Shown: positions 37,363-46,271, counted from the first letter of the stretch. The stretch: DNA of 64,000 nt from Collinsella intestinalis DSM 13280 (GCF_000156175.1 NZ_GG692710.1:126160-190159), one strand, 5' to 3'. The notes: generated by a model not told the origin, from the letters alone. A program made the numbers and translations.

Positions 37363-37636
37363 GCGAGTTCCTTTCACGACTGCGCCGGCGTTTGCGTGAC
37401 GGCCCCGGCGCCGCCTCCAGATTGCGATGGGGAGGAGGCGAATCCCCGAGCAGTCCGTGCGGCTGCTGATTGCATTGTGATATCACATTGAGACCAAGTC
37501 AAGAAGAATCGGTGCCTGCGCGCGCACTTCTGTGCTCCGCCGCGGCCGCTCTGTTGCATCTTTGCCGGCAAGTCCCTAGAATAGCTCCTACTCACGACTG
37601 AAGGTGCACCTGGATTTAGGAAAGGGGAGCTGTATC
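37363..37636. other. Divergent intergenic region, SPFH gene / efflux pump
   Basis: No gene. It contains the 12-bp palindrome TGTGATATCACA at 37476-37487, possibly an operator for the leftward SPFH gene; its GTGATATCA core also occurs in the 26-bp palindrome at 3885-3910. The rightward promoter for the pump transcript probably lies near 37570-37600 (TAGAAT at 37578-37583). Confidence 0.45.
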
Positions 37637-37666
37637 ATGCTCGCTTCCATGAGGATTTGGCTCTAG
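37637..37666 (+). CDS. Nine-residue leader peptide (MLASMRIWL) of the efflux gene
   Basis: ATG 37637 is preceded by a strong AAAGGGGAG (37621-37629) with ideal spacing, and the frame ends at TAG 37666, 63 bases before the pump start. The sequence MLASMRIWL resembles MTASMRLR, the leader described for the mef macrolide efflux gene, and the downstream protein is a Mef relative. That suggests drug-dependent ribosome stalling controls the pump. Very short, so similarity could be chance. Confidence 0.6.
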   Translation: MLASMRIWL

Positions 37667-37669
37667 CCA

Positions 37670-37687
37670 CGGTCGCGTGAGCGACCG
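37670..37687 (+). promoter_or_regulatory. Leader hairpin between leader peptide and efflux gene
   Basis: CGGTCGC and GCGACCG with GTGA tetraloop (GNRA class), starting four bases after the leader-peptide stop. Such a stem could be held open or closed by a stalled ribosome. No U-run follows directly, so translational rather than transcriptional attenuation is more likely. Confidence 0.5.
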
Positions 37688-37729
37688 GTACTTCGCTGCA
37701 TATCACCGATCGCAACAAAGGATTATTCC

Positions 37730-38980
37730 ATGACACAACCGAATCCCCGCGCTTCCTGGAAGCGCTCGCTCGCCATCGTCTGGATCGGCGAGTTCTTCTC
37801 CGTGCTCACGAGCTCCATCTTGCAGATGGGCCTCATCTGGCACGTCACCCTCACCACCGGCTCCGCGAGCGCCCTGTCGTTCGTGAGCCTGGCGGCCTTC
37901 TTGCCCATGGCGCTCCTCGGCGCCTTCGCGGGCACCATCGTGGACCGCACGTCCATCAAGCGGCTCATGATCGGCGCGGACCTCTTCATAGCCGCCGTGA
38001 GTCTCACGCTCGTCTTCGGATCGCTACGCGGCGATCTCTCCGTCACTGCCGTGGCGGCGGTGCTGTTCGTTCGCGCCCTAGGTAGCACGCTCCACACGCC
38101 TGCGTTCAACGCGCTCACGCCGCTTATGGCCCCGCCCGAGGCGCTCGGAAAGCTGGCGGGCATGCTCCAGTTCATGCAGTCGGGCAGCTACATCATCGGC
38201 AACGCAATCGCGGCAGTCATCTATCCGGCGTTCGGCCTGACCTTCATGATCGCGCTCGATGTCGCCGGCGCGGTGCTCGCGAGCATCGCGGTCGCGGTCT
38301 CCGGTATAAAGACGCCAGTGCCCGAGCGCCATGCACTCGAGGAGAACGCCGAGGCGTCGCGCCGTGCGGTGCGGGCGTTCCTCTCGGAGACGGCCGACGG
38401 TTACCGCGAGCTCAAGCGCCATCGCGGGCTGTTCGCCATGCTCTGGATCGGATTTGCGTTCTCCGTGCTGTTCTCGCCTATCTCCGCGCTGTTCCCGCTC
38501 ATGGTGTTCGACCATTTCGGCGGCACCACCACGCAGTCGGCTATCGCCGAGATCGCGTTCTCGGTCGGAATGATCGCGGCGAGCGGCTGGATTGGGGTGA
38601 CGGGCGGCCTCAGGAACCACGCGCTCTCGTGCGCGCTCGCAATCGCGCTCTTCGGCGCGGCCACGCTCGCGAGCGGTCTCGTGCCGCCCTCGGCCCTCGT
38701 CGTGTTTTTGGGCCTCACGTTCGCGATGGGGCTGTCGAGTCCGCTGTACAGCGCCCCGCAGATGGCGCTCATGCAGGAGCGCATCGATCCCGAGTGCATG
38801 GGGCGCGTCTTCGGCCTTTACGGGGCGGTTTGCAGCTGGGCCATGCCCGTGGGGCTCGTCGCGTCGACCCTGTTCGCCGACGCCATCGGCGTGAGCGCGT
38901 GCTTCGTGCTCATCGGCGCTGCGATGGTGATCCTTGCGGGTATCACCTGGACGATACCGAGCATCAGGAAGATCGGGTAG
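37730..38980 (+). CDS. Mef-like MFS efflux transporter
   Basis: A 416-residue protein with twelve predicted membrane helices. It shares characteristic stretches with macrolide efflux Mef proteins: WIGEFFSVLTSSILQMGLIW, GAFAGTIVDRTSIKRLMIGA, FVRALGSTLHTPAFNALTPL, ISALFPLMVFDHFGGT, GRVFGLYGAVCSWAMPVGLV. AAAGGA precedes the ATG. Likely substrate is a drug exported by proton antiport; macrolides are suggested by family and by the leader peptide upstream, but many homologues in gut Actinobacteria are untested. Monocistronic. Confidence 0.88.
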   Translation: MTQPNPRASWKRSLAIVWIGEFFSVLTSSILQMGLIWHVTLTTGSASALSFVSLAAFLPMALLGAFAGTIVDRTSIKRLMIGADLFIAAVSLTLVFGSLRGDLSVTAVAAVLFVRALGSTLHTPAFNALTPLMAPPEALGKLAGMLQFMQSGSYIIGNAIAAVIYPAFGLTFMIALDVAGAVLASIAVAVSGIKTPVPERHALEENAEASRRAVRAFLSETADGYRELKRHRGLFAMLWIGFAFSVLFSPISALFPLMVFDHFGGTTTQSAIAEIAFSVGMIAASGWIGVTGGLRNHALSCALAIALFGAATLASGLVPPSALVVFLGLTFAMGLSSPLYSAPQMALMQERIDPECMGRVFGLYGAVCSWAMPVGLVASTLFADAIGVSACFVLIGAAMVILAGITWTIPSIRKIG

Positions 38981-39229
38981 CGCTTTTGGATGGGCGACCC
39001 GCCCCAAGCGGCTAGCATGGTCGTTGCGATGCGAAGGACGGCCGACGGCGTGCCCGCGAGGGCGCCGTTGGCCGCTTATTCTCGCGGCGTCGAGTCCATG
39101 GCCATCATCGAGTCGGCGAGCGTTCGAGATGCTGCCGCTGGTTTCCACCGTATGCCGAAAACACCCGGACGATGCCGTGCAGATCGCTTCGCTCTGCTAT
39201 AGTCTCCCAAATTCACGTTTTCTACTGGG

Positions 39230-40336
39230 ATGGTGGTTAATATGGGCGACATGCTCGAATCGTTCCTGCGCGTGGCGATGGTGGTCTTCATCGTCGGTCC
39301 GCTCACTGCATGGGTCGCCCGTCGCGGTGCGCGCGAGCGCAGTGAGGCGACGGACAGCCTCGATCGCTTCACGGTGCGCATGCCCGCTGCCATCCGCACG
39401 ATCATCGCCTGCTGCGCGGTCGCGTTCGAGCTGCTCATGTTGGGTGTTTACGTCTGGCAGGGCGTTTCGCTGGGCGAGTGGGACCACGAGCTTGTGTGGT
39501 TCGGCCACGCCATGGCACTTGCGGGCATGGCCATCTGGGCCCTGCTGAGCATCCCGCGCATCGACGTGGACGGTGAGCGAATTCTCTCGCGTAACGCCTT
39601 TGGCGTCCGCAGGGAGTCGACGTTCGGCAACATCGCCCGTGCAACGCTTCACACGCAGATGATGAGGATCGACCTGTTCGAGGGCGATCGAAAGTTCTGC
39701 TCGATAAGCCTTGAGGGGGTGTGCTCGCTCAATCTCCTCGCCCGTCTGGAGGAAGAGGGCATCGAGATCTCGGACGCTGTCGACGGCCCCATGACCAAGG
39801 CGGGCCTGTGTTGGTCTGCCATCAAGCCGTTGACGATTGTTTTCAACGGCATGGCACTCGTCTTCTCGCTCGTGATCGCCTTCATGGCTGTTTTCACCGA
39901 TGCCGGAGCCCGCTTGCTCTTGCTCGTCCCGTTCCTCTTCCTGTTCATAGGGGGACTCCTGCCCCTGCTCATGCTCAGCATGCCCGCTCGTGGTATCTAC
40001 GAGATCGGCAGGCAGGAACGCGAACTCGGTTTCTCCTTTGCCGAGGAGATGACAAGCCGGGGTGCCACGGGCACTTCGCTCGTTGACGACGATTGGTTCA
40101 TCGAGATCAGCAACGCCCGCGTCGTGGCGTTCCGCCGCGATTACCTCAAGAAGGTCACGGCGCACGAGGACAGCGAGAGCGGCGACCGCTGCACGGTGAC
40201 TACGAAGGGCGGTCGCAAAATCAAGGTGTATGCAACGGGCAGCACCCTCGAGGACCTGCGCTTGTGGTTCAAACAGGGCGCCAAGGTCAGAAGCACGGTC
40301 GACCGTGCAGAGGATGCGCTCGAGGCGACCGTCTGA
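39230..40336 (+). CDS. Hypothetical membrane protein
   Basis: A 368-residue protein with two pairs of membrane helices (SFLRVAMVVFIVGPLTAWVA; IIACCAVAFELLMLGVYVWQ; ALAGMAIWALLSIP; FNGMALVFSLVIAFMAVFTD; LLLVPFLFLFIGGLLPLLML) separated by soluble beta-rich parts (IDVDGERILSRNAFGVRRES; WFIEISNARVVAFRRDYLKK; GDRCTVTTKGGRKIKVYATG). The soluble parts look PH-like, as in bacterial bPH/DUF-type membrane proteins; this is weak. ATG 39230 or 39242; neither has a strong ribosome-binding site. Confidence 0.7.
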   Translation: MVVNMGDMLESFLRVAMVVFIVGPLTAWVARRGARERSEATDSLDRFTVRMPAAIRTIIACCAVAFELLMLGVYVWQGVSLGEWDHELVWFGHAMALAGMAIWALLSIPRIDVDGERILSRNAFGVRRESTFGNIARATLHTQMMRIDLFEGDRKFCSISLEGVCSLNLLARLEEEGIEISDAVDGPMTKAGLCWSAIKPLTIVFNGMALVFSLVIAFMAVFTDAGARLLLLVPFLFLFIGGLLPLLMLSMPARGIYEIGRQERELGFSFAEEMTSRGATGTSLVDDDWFIEISNARVVAFRRDYLKKVTAHEDSESGDRCTVTTKGGRKIKVYATGSTLEDLRLWFKQGAKVRSTVDRAEDALEATV

Positions 40337-40367
40337 TTGGGTTGCCTGTCATAGTTTCAAATACGGG

Positions 40368-40390
40368 AAGGGGCGCTGTCGGCGCCCCTT
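40368..40390. terminator. Bidirectional hairpin between convergent genes
   Basis: AAGGGGCGC at 40368-40376 and GCGCCCCTT at 40382-40390, loop TGTCG, between the hypothetical membrane protein and the MGMT-fold gene, which end at 40336 and 40392. Confidence 0.7.
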
Positions 40391-40391
40391 G

Positions 40392-40724
40392 TCATACCAG
40401 GCCTGCGGGCCAGCGAGAGGCCTGCAGGTCGACATGCCCATTGGCGAGGAAGGCAACGCCTTCATCCTCGAGCAATGCGCGCTGCACCTCGGGTCCGCCG
40501 AAGGCGAAACCCTCCGCCAGGCGCCCGTCCGCGAATACGATGCGGTGACAAGGTATGTCCCCGGGTTCCGGATTGACGTGCAGGGCGTATCCCACATATC
40601 GAGCTCGACGGGGCTCACCAACGAGCTTGGCGATCTGACCATACGTGGCAACCATGCCGCAGGGTACCTGGCGCACCATGTTGTATACGCGGTTGAAGAA
40701 TCCGTCGGTGTTCCGGTCCGCCAT
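40392..40724 (-). CDS. MGMT-fold (O6-alkylguanine DNA alkyltransferase-like) protein
   Basis: A 110-residue protein consisting of the DNA-binding/active-site domain only: VYNMVRQVPCGMVATYGQIA, KLVGEPRRARYVGYALHVNP, the active-site motif IPCHRIVFADGRLAEGFAFG. The reactive Cys is present, unlike alkyltransferase-like (ATL) proteins where it is Trp; the N-terminal Ada-type domain is missing. It could repair alkylated guanine or flag it for nucleotide excision. ATG 40724 follows GAGG; an upstream start at 40763 would add 13 residues. Confidence 0.88.
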   Translation of the reverse strand: MADRNTDGFFNRVYNMVRQVPCGMVATYGQIAKLVGEPRRARYVGYALHVNPEPGDIPCHRIVFADGRLAEGFAFGGPEVQRALLEDEGVAFLANGHVDLQASRWPAGLV

Positions 40725-40763
40725 GCCATCCTCACTTTCGATCGATACCGCCATTGTAGTCAA

Positions 40764-40795
40764 GAAAGGCGCCCCACATGTGCGGGGCGCCTTTC
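40764..40795. terminator. Strong hairpin upstream of MGMT-fold gene
   Basis: GAAAGGCGCCCC at 40764-40775 and GGGGCGCCTTTC at 40784-40795, perfect 12-bp stem with 8-base loop. It stops leftward transcription from the HAD gene; the minus strand continues TTGACTACAATGG, which may be the start of the MGMT promoter. Confidence 0.7.
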
Positions 40796-40981
40796 CAAAG
40801 AGGTGTTGCGCGAGGGGAGGGAAGGCGCAACGTTCGTGTCGAAGGTCTTTAATTCGCCTGTGCCTTCGTTGAGTTAACTATAGCTAATTCTATGAGACCC
40901 AAGTCGTAGACCGACGAGCACATAGCCTCTCCACAAGTTAACCAAGGGTTACAAATAGAAAGACGCGGCGTCATGCGGGCG

Positions 40982-41812
40982 TTAGGGCTCGAGGAATCGC
41001 TCGACGAGCTCGGAGAAGGCGCCGTCGGTCCCGGCCGTTTCAAGGATGACATCGCAATACGGCCGCACGTCGTCGGTGACATTCGCCACGCCGACTCCCA
41101 GCCCCGCCGCTTTGATCATGGAGAGGTCGTTTGCGGAATCGCCAACGGCGATGACCTCGGACATCGGGATTCCCAGCATATCGGCAAGGCGTGCGAGTCC
41201 CGTCCCTTTGTCAACGCCTGCGGGCATGAGCTCGAGGTAGCGCTTGGAGGAGAAGGTGATGTCAACGCCGAGGCGCTTGGCCATGGGCGCGAGTTCGCGG
41301 CCCAATTCCTGCAGCGCATCGAAGTCCCAGTCGACATATAGGATCTTCACGATGCCACGGCCTTCGAGGAATGAGAGGTCGGGATGGTCAGATCCGCGAA
41401 AATGAGTGACCCCGGTGATCGATTCCAGATAGTCGCGCTCCCGTGCGGGCGCGTCATTCACGAACACGTGGCCGTCGGCAACGTTGACGTGCATGCAGAG
41501 TCCGAGTTCGAGCCCCTTTGCATAGATCGCGTTCGCGCATTCGTTGGAAAGGCCGCAGGTGGTGAGCGGGGTGGGGTCTCCCACGCGGTTGATGAAGCCG
41601 CCGTTATAGGAGAGCACATAGCCGTCTTCGATCAGCTCGCGGGCCTCCCCCGAGAAGTTGTCCATGATAGAGGAATACCATCGCCCGCTCGAAGGGACGA
41701 ACAGCACGCCGAGCTCCCTCATGCGTTTGAGTGCCCGGAGGTTGGACGCCGGGATGGCGTGGTCGGCATCGAGAAACGTCTCATCCATATCGCTGGCAAC
41801 AAGTCGGTACAT
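40982..41812 (-). CDS. HAD-superfamily Cof-type phosphatase
   Basis: A 276-residue protein: motif I VASDMDETFLD (two Asp), motif II VLFVPSSGRW, a C2b cap domain (YNGGFINRVGDPTPLTTCGL), KGTGLARLADMLGIPMSEVI, motif IV VIAVGDSANDLSMIKAAGLG. These are the signatures of Cof/YidA-like sugar-phosphate phosphatases. The start at 41812 (MYRLVASDMD) follows GGGGGA; upstream ATG 41824 is possible. It lies downstream of trpS, past a terminator, and is probably expressed separately. Confidence 0.92.
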   Translation of the reverse strand: MYRLVASDMDETFLDADHAIPASNLRALKRMRELGVLFVPSSGRWYSSIMDNFSGEARELIEDGYVLSYNGGFINRVGDPTPLTTCGLSNECANAIYAKGLELGLCMHVNVADGHVFVNDAPARERDYLESITGVTHFRGSDHPDLSFLEGRGIVKILYVDWDFDALQELGRELAPMAKRLGVDITFSSKRYLELMPAGVDKGTGLARLADMLGIPMSEVIAVGDSANDLSMIKAAGLGVGVANVTDDVRPYCDVILETAGTDGAFSELVERFLEP

Positions 41813-41836
41813 GCAATCCCCCATACAACGTAAAAA

Positions 41837-41866
41837 ACGAGGCGGGCTTATTATCACCCACCTCGT
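41837..41866 (-). terminator. Rho-independent terminator of trpS
   Basis: ACGAGGCGGG at 41837-41846 and CCCACCTCGT at 41857-41866 (10-bp stem, one mismatch), followed on the minus strand by TTTTTTACG. It lies 80 bases past the trpS stop. Confidence 0.85.
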
Positions 41867-41945
41867 AAGACCTGGCTATGTCGAAAGCGCGGGCACGTGA
41901 AGATGGCCCATTCGCGTGCCGCCGCGCGTGTGCGGGGCGGATGGC

Positions 41946-42995
41946 TTAGTACACCATTCCCATGGCTTCGCGCACCTCGGCGAGCGTCGCCTCGGCGACC
42001 TCGTTGGCGCGGCGATTGCCCTCGCGCAGGACGTCCTTGACGTAGTCCATGTCCTGGACGAGCTCCTCGCGGCGGGCGCGGATGGGGGCGAAATAGTTGT
42101 TCACGCTCTCGGTGACGTACTTCTTGAGCGCGCCGGAGCCGCCCATGCCGATCTCCTCGGCGATCTCGACCTCGGAGCGGCCGGTGCAGATGGCGGCGGT
42201 GGAGAGCAGGCCGGACACGCCGGGGCGCGCCTCGGGGTCGAACGTGATCATGCGCTCGCCGTCGGTCTGGCTCTTCTTGATGCGCTTCGCGGTCTCCTCG
42301 GCGGTCATCGAGATGTTGATGGCGTTGCCGTAGGACTTGCTCATCTTGCGGCCGTCGAGGCCGGGGAGCAGCGGAGTATCGGACAGCAAAGCGTCGACCT
42401 CGGGGAAGACGTTGCCGTAGCGGTTGTTGAACTTGCGGGCGATGGTACGGGTGAGTTCGATGTGGGGCAGCTGGTCACGACCGACGGGCACGACGTTGCC
42501 CTTGCAGAACAGGATGTCGCAGGCCTGGTGCACGGGGTAGGTAAGGAGCAGGCCGGTGAGCTCGTGCCCGCTGGCCTCCATCTCCGCCTTGACCGTGGGG
42601 TTGCGCTGGAGCAGGGCCTCGGAGACGAGGGAGAGGAACGGCAGCATGAGCTGGTTGCAAGCGGGAACCGCGGAGTGCGTGTAAATCATGGTCTTGTCGG
42701 GGTCCAGGCCGCATGCCAGGTAGTCGATGACCATGTTGTAGACGTTGTCCTGGATGTTGTCCGTGCTGTCGCGGTCGGTAATGACCTGGTAGTCGGCGAT
42801 GAGCACGTTGGTGTGAACACCCAGCTCCTGCAACTCGACGCGGCTCTTGAGGGTGCCAAAGTAGTGGCCCAGGTGCAGGCGGCCGGTGGGGCGATCGCCG
42901 GTGAGCATGGTGTACTTCTCGGGGTGCTGCGGCAGGTCGGCGCGGATTTGATTGCTGCGTTCGAGGCTGACCTCGTAGCTGAGCTCGTTGGGCAT
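41946..42995 (-). CDS. trpS: Tryptophan--tRNA ligase
   Basis: A 349-residue class I aminoacyl-tRNA synthetase. HIGH-type motif GRLHLGHYFGTLKSR (about residues 26-40), KMSKS motif GRKMSKSYGNAI (about 208-219), and TrpRS features MLTGDRPTG, YPVHQACDILFCKGNVVPVG and ITFDPEARPG. It charges tRNA-Trp. The start MPNELSYEVSLERSNQIRAD at 42995 is preceded by AAAGGAG. It follows the WecA/TagO-type gene on the same strand by 61 bases and ends in a strong terminator. Confidence 0.96.
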   Translation of the reverse strand: MPNELSYEVSLERSNQIRADLPQHPEKYTMLTGDRPTGRLHLGHYFGTLKSRVELQELGVHTNVLIADYQVITDRDSTDNIQDNVYNMVIDYLACGLDPDKTMIYTHSAVPACNQLMLPFLSLVSEALLQRNPTVKAEMEASGHELTGLLLTYPVHQACDILFCKGNVVPVGRDQLPHIELTRTIARKFNNRYGNVFPEVDALLSDTPLLPGLDGRKMSKSYGNAINISMTAEETAKRIKKSQTDGERMITFDPEARPGVSGLLSTAAICTGRSEVEIAEEIGMGGSGALKKYVTESVNNYFAPIRARREELVQDMDYVKDVLREGNRRANEVAEATLAEVREAMGMVY

Positions 42996-43056
42996 GACTT
43001 CTCCTTTGCTGGTCGTGCGTGCCACGAGGCATGTGCGCTCGGGCGATGCCGTTCGT

Positions 43057-44277
43057 CTACTTGTGGGAATCGGTGCTCTTGGGCGATTTTCCGGGGATGA
43101 GGTGCTCGAGGCGCTCTTCTCGCATCTCAGCTGCGGCTCGTTCCTCGGCGGCAAAGGCCGGGTCGTCGGGGGTCACGATCTCGTCCTGCTGCGTCTTGGG
43201 GTTGTAGTGATGGCGCAGGACGGGTTCGAACAGATGGAGCCTGGTGGCGAACAGCGCGGAGCAGGCGAGCAGGACCAGGAAGATGGCGACGCGCCAGCCC
43301 ACGCTCACCTGGTTGATCACCACGGCGCCGAGCGACAGGAGCAGGCACCATGCGTAGATGAGCAGCACCGCCTGACGCTGGTCGTAGCCCTCACGTATGA
43401 GACGGTGGTGGATGTGGCCCGTGTCCGCCTGGCCGATGCTCACGTGGGCGCGCTTGCGACGGACGATCGCCGAGAGCGTGTCGAGGATGGGCACGCCGGC
43501 CACGATGAGCGGGATGATGAGGGAGGTGAGCGCGGCGGTGCGGCTCACGTTGAGAAGCGAGATGGTCCCCAGTCCAAAGCCGAGAAGCAGCGAGCCGGAG
43601 TCGCCCATGAAAATCGACGCGGGGTAGAAGTTGTAGCGCAAAAAGGCGAGGCAGGCGCCGAACAGCGCGATGGACAGCGCGGCTGCGTCGAGGCGGCCGG
43701 AGAGCACGGCGAACGAGAACATGGAAAGCGACGCGATGCCCGAAATGCCGGCGGCCAGGCCGTCCAGACCATCGATGAGGTTGATGATGTTCGTGAAGGC
43801 CACGAGATAGATGACGGTGATGGGGTAGGCGATGAGGCCGAGCTCGATATAGGTGCCCGGGGCGAACGGATTGACCACGCGGCCGATGAGCAGGCCGCCG
43901 GCGGCGGCGATGCAGGCGGAGAGGATCTGTCCGAGGAGCTTGCTGCGCGGGCTGAGCGAGTGCACGTCGTCGACGGCGCCCGTGATCACGATCACGAGGA
44001 AGGACAGGCCCAGGACCGGGTAGCTGATGCTCATGCTGGGGTGGGGGATGAGGATGGGGGGCCAACCCAAGATTTTGATGCCCGCTATCTCGACGATGAG
44101 CGCGACGCAGAGTCCTGCGAACATGGCGAGCCCGCCCAGACGGGGGATGGGCTTGGTGTTGATGCGGCGCTTAGAGGGGTAGTCGATCGCGCCGAGTCGG
44201 TGCGCCAGCCGCTTGGTGAGCGGCACGCACAGGTACGTGGCGATGAAGGCCGCGGCAGCCACATATATGTATGGCAT
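43057..44277 (-). CDS. Undecaprenyl-phosphate GlcNAc-1-phosphate transferase (WecA/TagO family)
   Basis: A 406-residue membrane enzyme with about eleven helices. Family motifs: IPRLGGLAMF, GAVDDVHSLSPRSKLLGQIL, the catalytic NLIDGLDGLAAGISG, YPASIFMGDSGSLLLGF and the histidine loop TGHIHHRLIREGYDQRQAVL. It transfers GlcNAc-1-P from UDP-GlcNAc to undecaprenyl phosphate, the first step of teichoic acid or other wall-glycopolymer synthesis. Start 44277 follows GGAGC; 44289 would add four residues. A charged C-terminal tail (EERAAAEMREERLEHLIPGK) is unusual. Confidence 0.93.
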   Translation of the reverse strand: MPYIYVAAAAFIATYLCVPLTKRLAHRLGAIDYPSKRRINTKPIPRLGGLAMFAGLCVALIVEIAGIKILGWPPILIPHPSMSISYPVLGLSFLVIVITGAVDDVHSLSPRSKLLGQILSACIAAAGGLLIGRVVNPFAPGTYIELGLIAYPITVIYLVAFTNIINLIDGLDGLAAGISGIASLSMFSFAVLSGRLDAAALSIALFGACLAFLRYNFYPASIFMGDSGSLLLGFGLGTISLLNVSRTAALTSLIIPLIVAGVPILDTLSAIVRRKRAHVSIGQADTGHIHHRLIREGYDQRQAVLLIYAWCLLLSLGAVVINQVSVGWRVAIFLVLLACSALFATRLHLFEPVLRHHYNPKTQQDEIVTPDDPAFAAEERAAAEMREERLEHLIPGKSPKSTDSHK

Positions 44278-44927
44278 CGCTTGCTCCATAAGTAGGGCAC
44301 CACCGTTGCAGACGAATCGAACACAGGGACGCTTTGAGCGTCAATCTTACCCATGATAGCGGAAGCGGGGATTCTTCTGGCGTGCAAAGGTCGTGTAACG
44401 CATCAAGCACATGCCGTTCAGGTCGATTTCGGGCATTATGCCCTTCATCGGGGCCACAGGATGTCTCATGTCCGTTGCATGCGCGGCCGTCGCGATCGTC
44501 AGGCCGATGACACGCGGGTGGGGCGGACGGTAGGATTCGGCGGCTAAACGGTCCCTATGAGAAGAATTCTGAATAAATCTTTTCAGGCACTGCATATTGA
44601 TTACCAGTGCAAAATCCCAGGCCAGCTACTTCCCAATATGCAGAACAAGTACGAAAATATGCAATATTGAGTATGTTCTTATTCATTTATCCCTCATGGT
44701 AAACTCCGCCAGGAACGATATTTACGCACGTAAAACGCTTTATTAGATAAAAGCAGCCAACTGGGAGATTGATCGAGATATACCGTTCACTCCTCAATAT
44801 CGTCCGTTTGGCGTTCTCGTGTATCCCTCTCTGAAATTTGGATATAACGGTAACTGTTGAACGGAGCCCCGCGAGGGGCTTGAACCGGAATCGCACATGC
44901 GGTTCCAGAAAAGAAAGGTAGGAGGCA
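44278..44927. other. Long AT-rich intergenic region with arc leader
   Basis: About 650 bases without a gene. GC content falls clearly between about 44550 and 44860. TATAAC at 44843-44848 is a possible -10 box for arcA. The leader carries two stems: AGCCCC/GGGGCT with GCGA loop (44865-44880) and GAACC/GGTTC (44882-44905). GTATGTTCTTATTCAT near 44674 and GAATTCTGAATAAAT near 44570 resemble ArgR boxes (TNTGAAT/ATTCANA) weakly. Small frames here have no support. Confidence 0.5.
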
Positions 44928-46169
44928 ATGACGAAAGGCTTGCATGTCCCGAGCGAAATCGGACAGCTCAAAAAGGTCTGCCTGCACAGGCCCGGCGAGG
45001 AGCTTCTGAATCTGCCGCCGTTCGAGCTGGAGCGCCTGCTCTTTGACGACGTTCCTTTCCTCGAGGTTGCTCAGGAGGAGCACGACACCTTTGCCCAGAT
45101 CCTGCGCGACCAGGGTGTCGAGGTTCTCTATCTTGAGAAGCTCGTTGCCGAGGTCTTCGACCTGAACCCCGATGCACGCCAGGAGTTCCTGGATCAGTAC
45201 ATCGCCGAGGCCGGCATCAAGGGCCAGGAGATGCCCAGGGTCGTCCGCGAGAAGCTCGATTCCATCAAGGATAACCTCGAGTTCGTCCAGAAGACGATGG
45301 CCGGTCTCACCAAGGCCGAGATCGAGATGCCGCTCGTGAGCTCCACCACGCTTGACTCCCTGGTCAACACCGAGTCCGAGTCCGATCTCATCATCGACCC
45401 GATGCCCAACCTGTACTTCACCCGTGACCCGTTCGCGGTCGTCGGCAACGGCGTTTGCCTGAACCGTATGTACTCCGTCACCCGCAACCGCGAGACCCTG
45501 TACGGCAAGTACATCTTCAAGTATCACCCGGACTACAAGGACGTCTCCCTGTACTTCCGCCGTGACGCCGCTTACCACACCGAAGGTGGCGACGTGCTCA
45601 ACATCAACGAGCACACCCTGGCCGTGGGCATCTCCCAGCGCACCCAGGCTGCCGCCATCGACGTCATGGCCCAGAACATCTTCTGGAACAGCGACTCCAA
45701 GGTCGATCGCATCCTCGCCTTCGACATCCCGAACAACCGCGCCATGATGCACCTCGACACCGTCTTCACCCAGATCGACGTGGATAAGTTCACTATCCAC
45801 CCGGCCATCATGGGCACCCTCAAGGTGTACGAGCTGACCCCGGGCAATAACCCCGGCGAGGTCAACATCAAGGAAATGGTCGACACGCTCGAACACATCC
45901 TCGAGGATGCTACCGGCGTTGATCAGATCAAGCTGATCCCCTGCGGTGGCGGCGACCCGATCGCTGCTGCTCGCGAGCAGTGGAACGACGGTTCCAACAC
46001 GCTGGCTGTTGCCCCCGGCAAGATCTGCGTGTACGCCCGCAACACCGTCACCAACGACGTGCTCTACAAGGAGGGCCTGGATCTCCTGGTCGTTCCCTCC
46101 GCTGAGCTGTCCCGTGGCCGTGGCGGCCCGCGCTGCATGAGCATGCCTTTCTGGCGCGAGGATCTCTAA
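44928..46169 (+). CDS. arcA: Arginine deiminase
   Basis: A 413-residue enzyme that hydrolyses arginine to citrulline and ammonia. Catalytic landmarks: FTRDPFAVVGNGVCLNRM (Asp), HTEGGDVLNINEHTLAVGIS (His/Glu), HLDTVFTQIDVDKFTIHP (His) and the nucleophile Cys in RGRGGPRCMSMPFWRED at the C-terminus. AAGGTAGGAGG precedes the ATG. First gene of the arginine catabolic cluster. Codon use is strongly biased (C-ending codons), a sign of high expression. Confidence 0.97.
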   Translation: MTKGLHVPSEIGQLKKVCLHRPGEELLNLPPFELERLLFDDVPFLEVAQEEHDTFAQILRDQGVEVLYLEKLVAEVFDLNPDARQEFLDQYIAEAGIKGQEMPRVVREKLDSIKDNLEFVQKTMAGLTKAEIEMPLVSSTTLDSLVNTESESDLIIDPMPNLYFTRDPFAVVGNGVCLNRMYSVTRNRETLYGKYIFKYHPDYKDVSLYFRRDAAYHTEGGDVLNINEHTLAVGISQRTQAAAIDVMAQNIFWNSDSKVDRILAFDIPNNRAMMHLDTVFTQIDVDKFTIHPAIMGTLKVYELTPGNNPGEVNIKEMVDTLEHILEDATGVDQIKLIPCGGGDPIAAAREQWNDGSNTLAVAPGKICVYARNTVTNDVLYKEGLDLLVVPSAELSRGRGGPRCMSMPFWREDL

Positions 46170-46271
46170 GCATCTTCTTCGGCGGCGCATCGGCTCCGGT
46201 GCGCCGTCGTACTTCGATGCGGGTGCATTGGGCATCCGCATGACCTATTCATATGTATGAAAGGAGCCCAC

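Noticed and set aside
37476-37487. TGTGATATCACA considered a Crp/Fnr site
   Set aside because: Crp/Fnr sites have half-sites separated by about six bases (TGTGA-N6-TCACA); here the halves abut, so another regulator is more likely.
38990-39202. 70-codon frame after the efflux pump gene
   Set aside because: No ribosome-binding site or domain; the 250-base gap looks non-coding.
40392-40724. Considered an alkyltransferase-like (ATL) protein without activity
   Set aside because: The motif is PCHR with the reactive cysteine, whereas ATL proteins have tryptophan there.
44347-44595. Small frames on both strands upstream of arcA
   Set aside because: No ribosome-binding sites, no family resemblance, and they lie in an AT-rich leader region.
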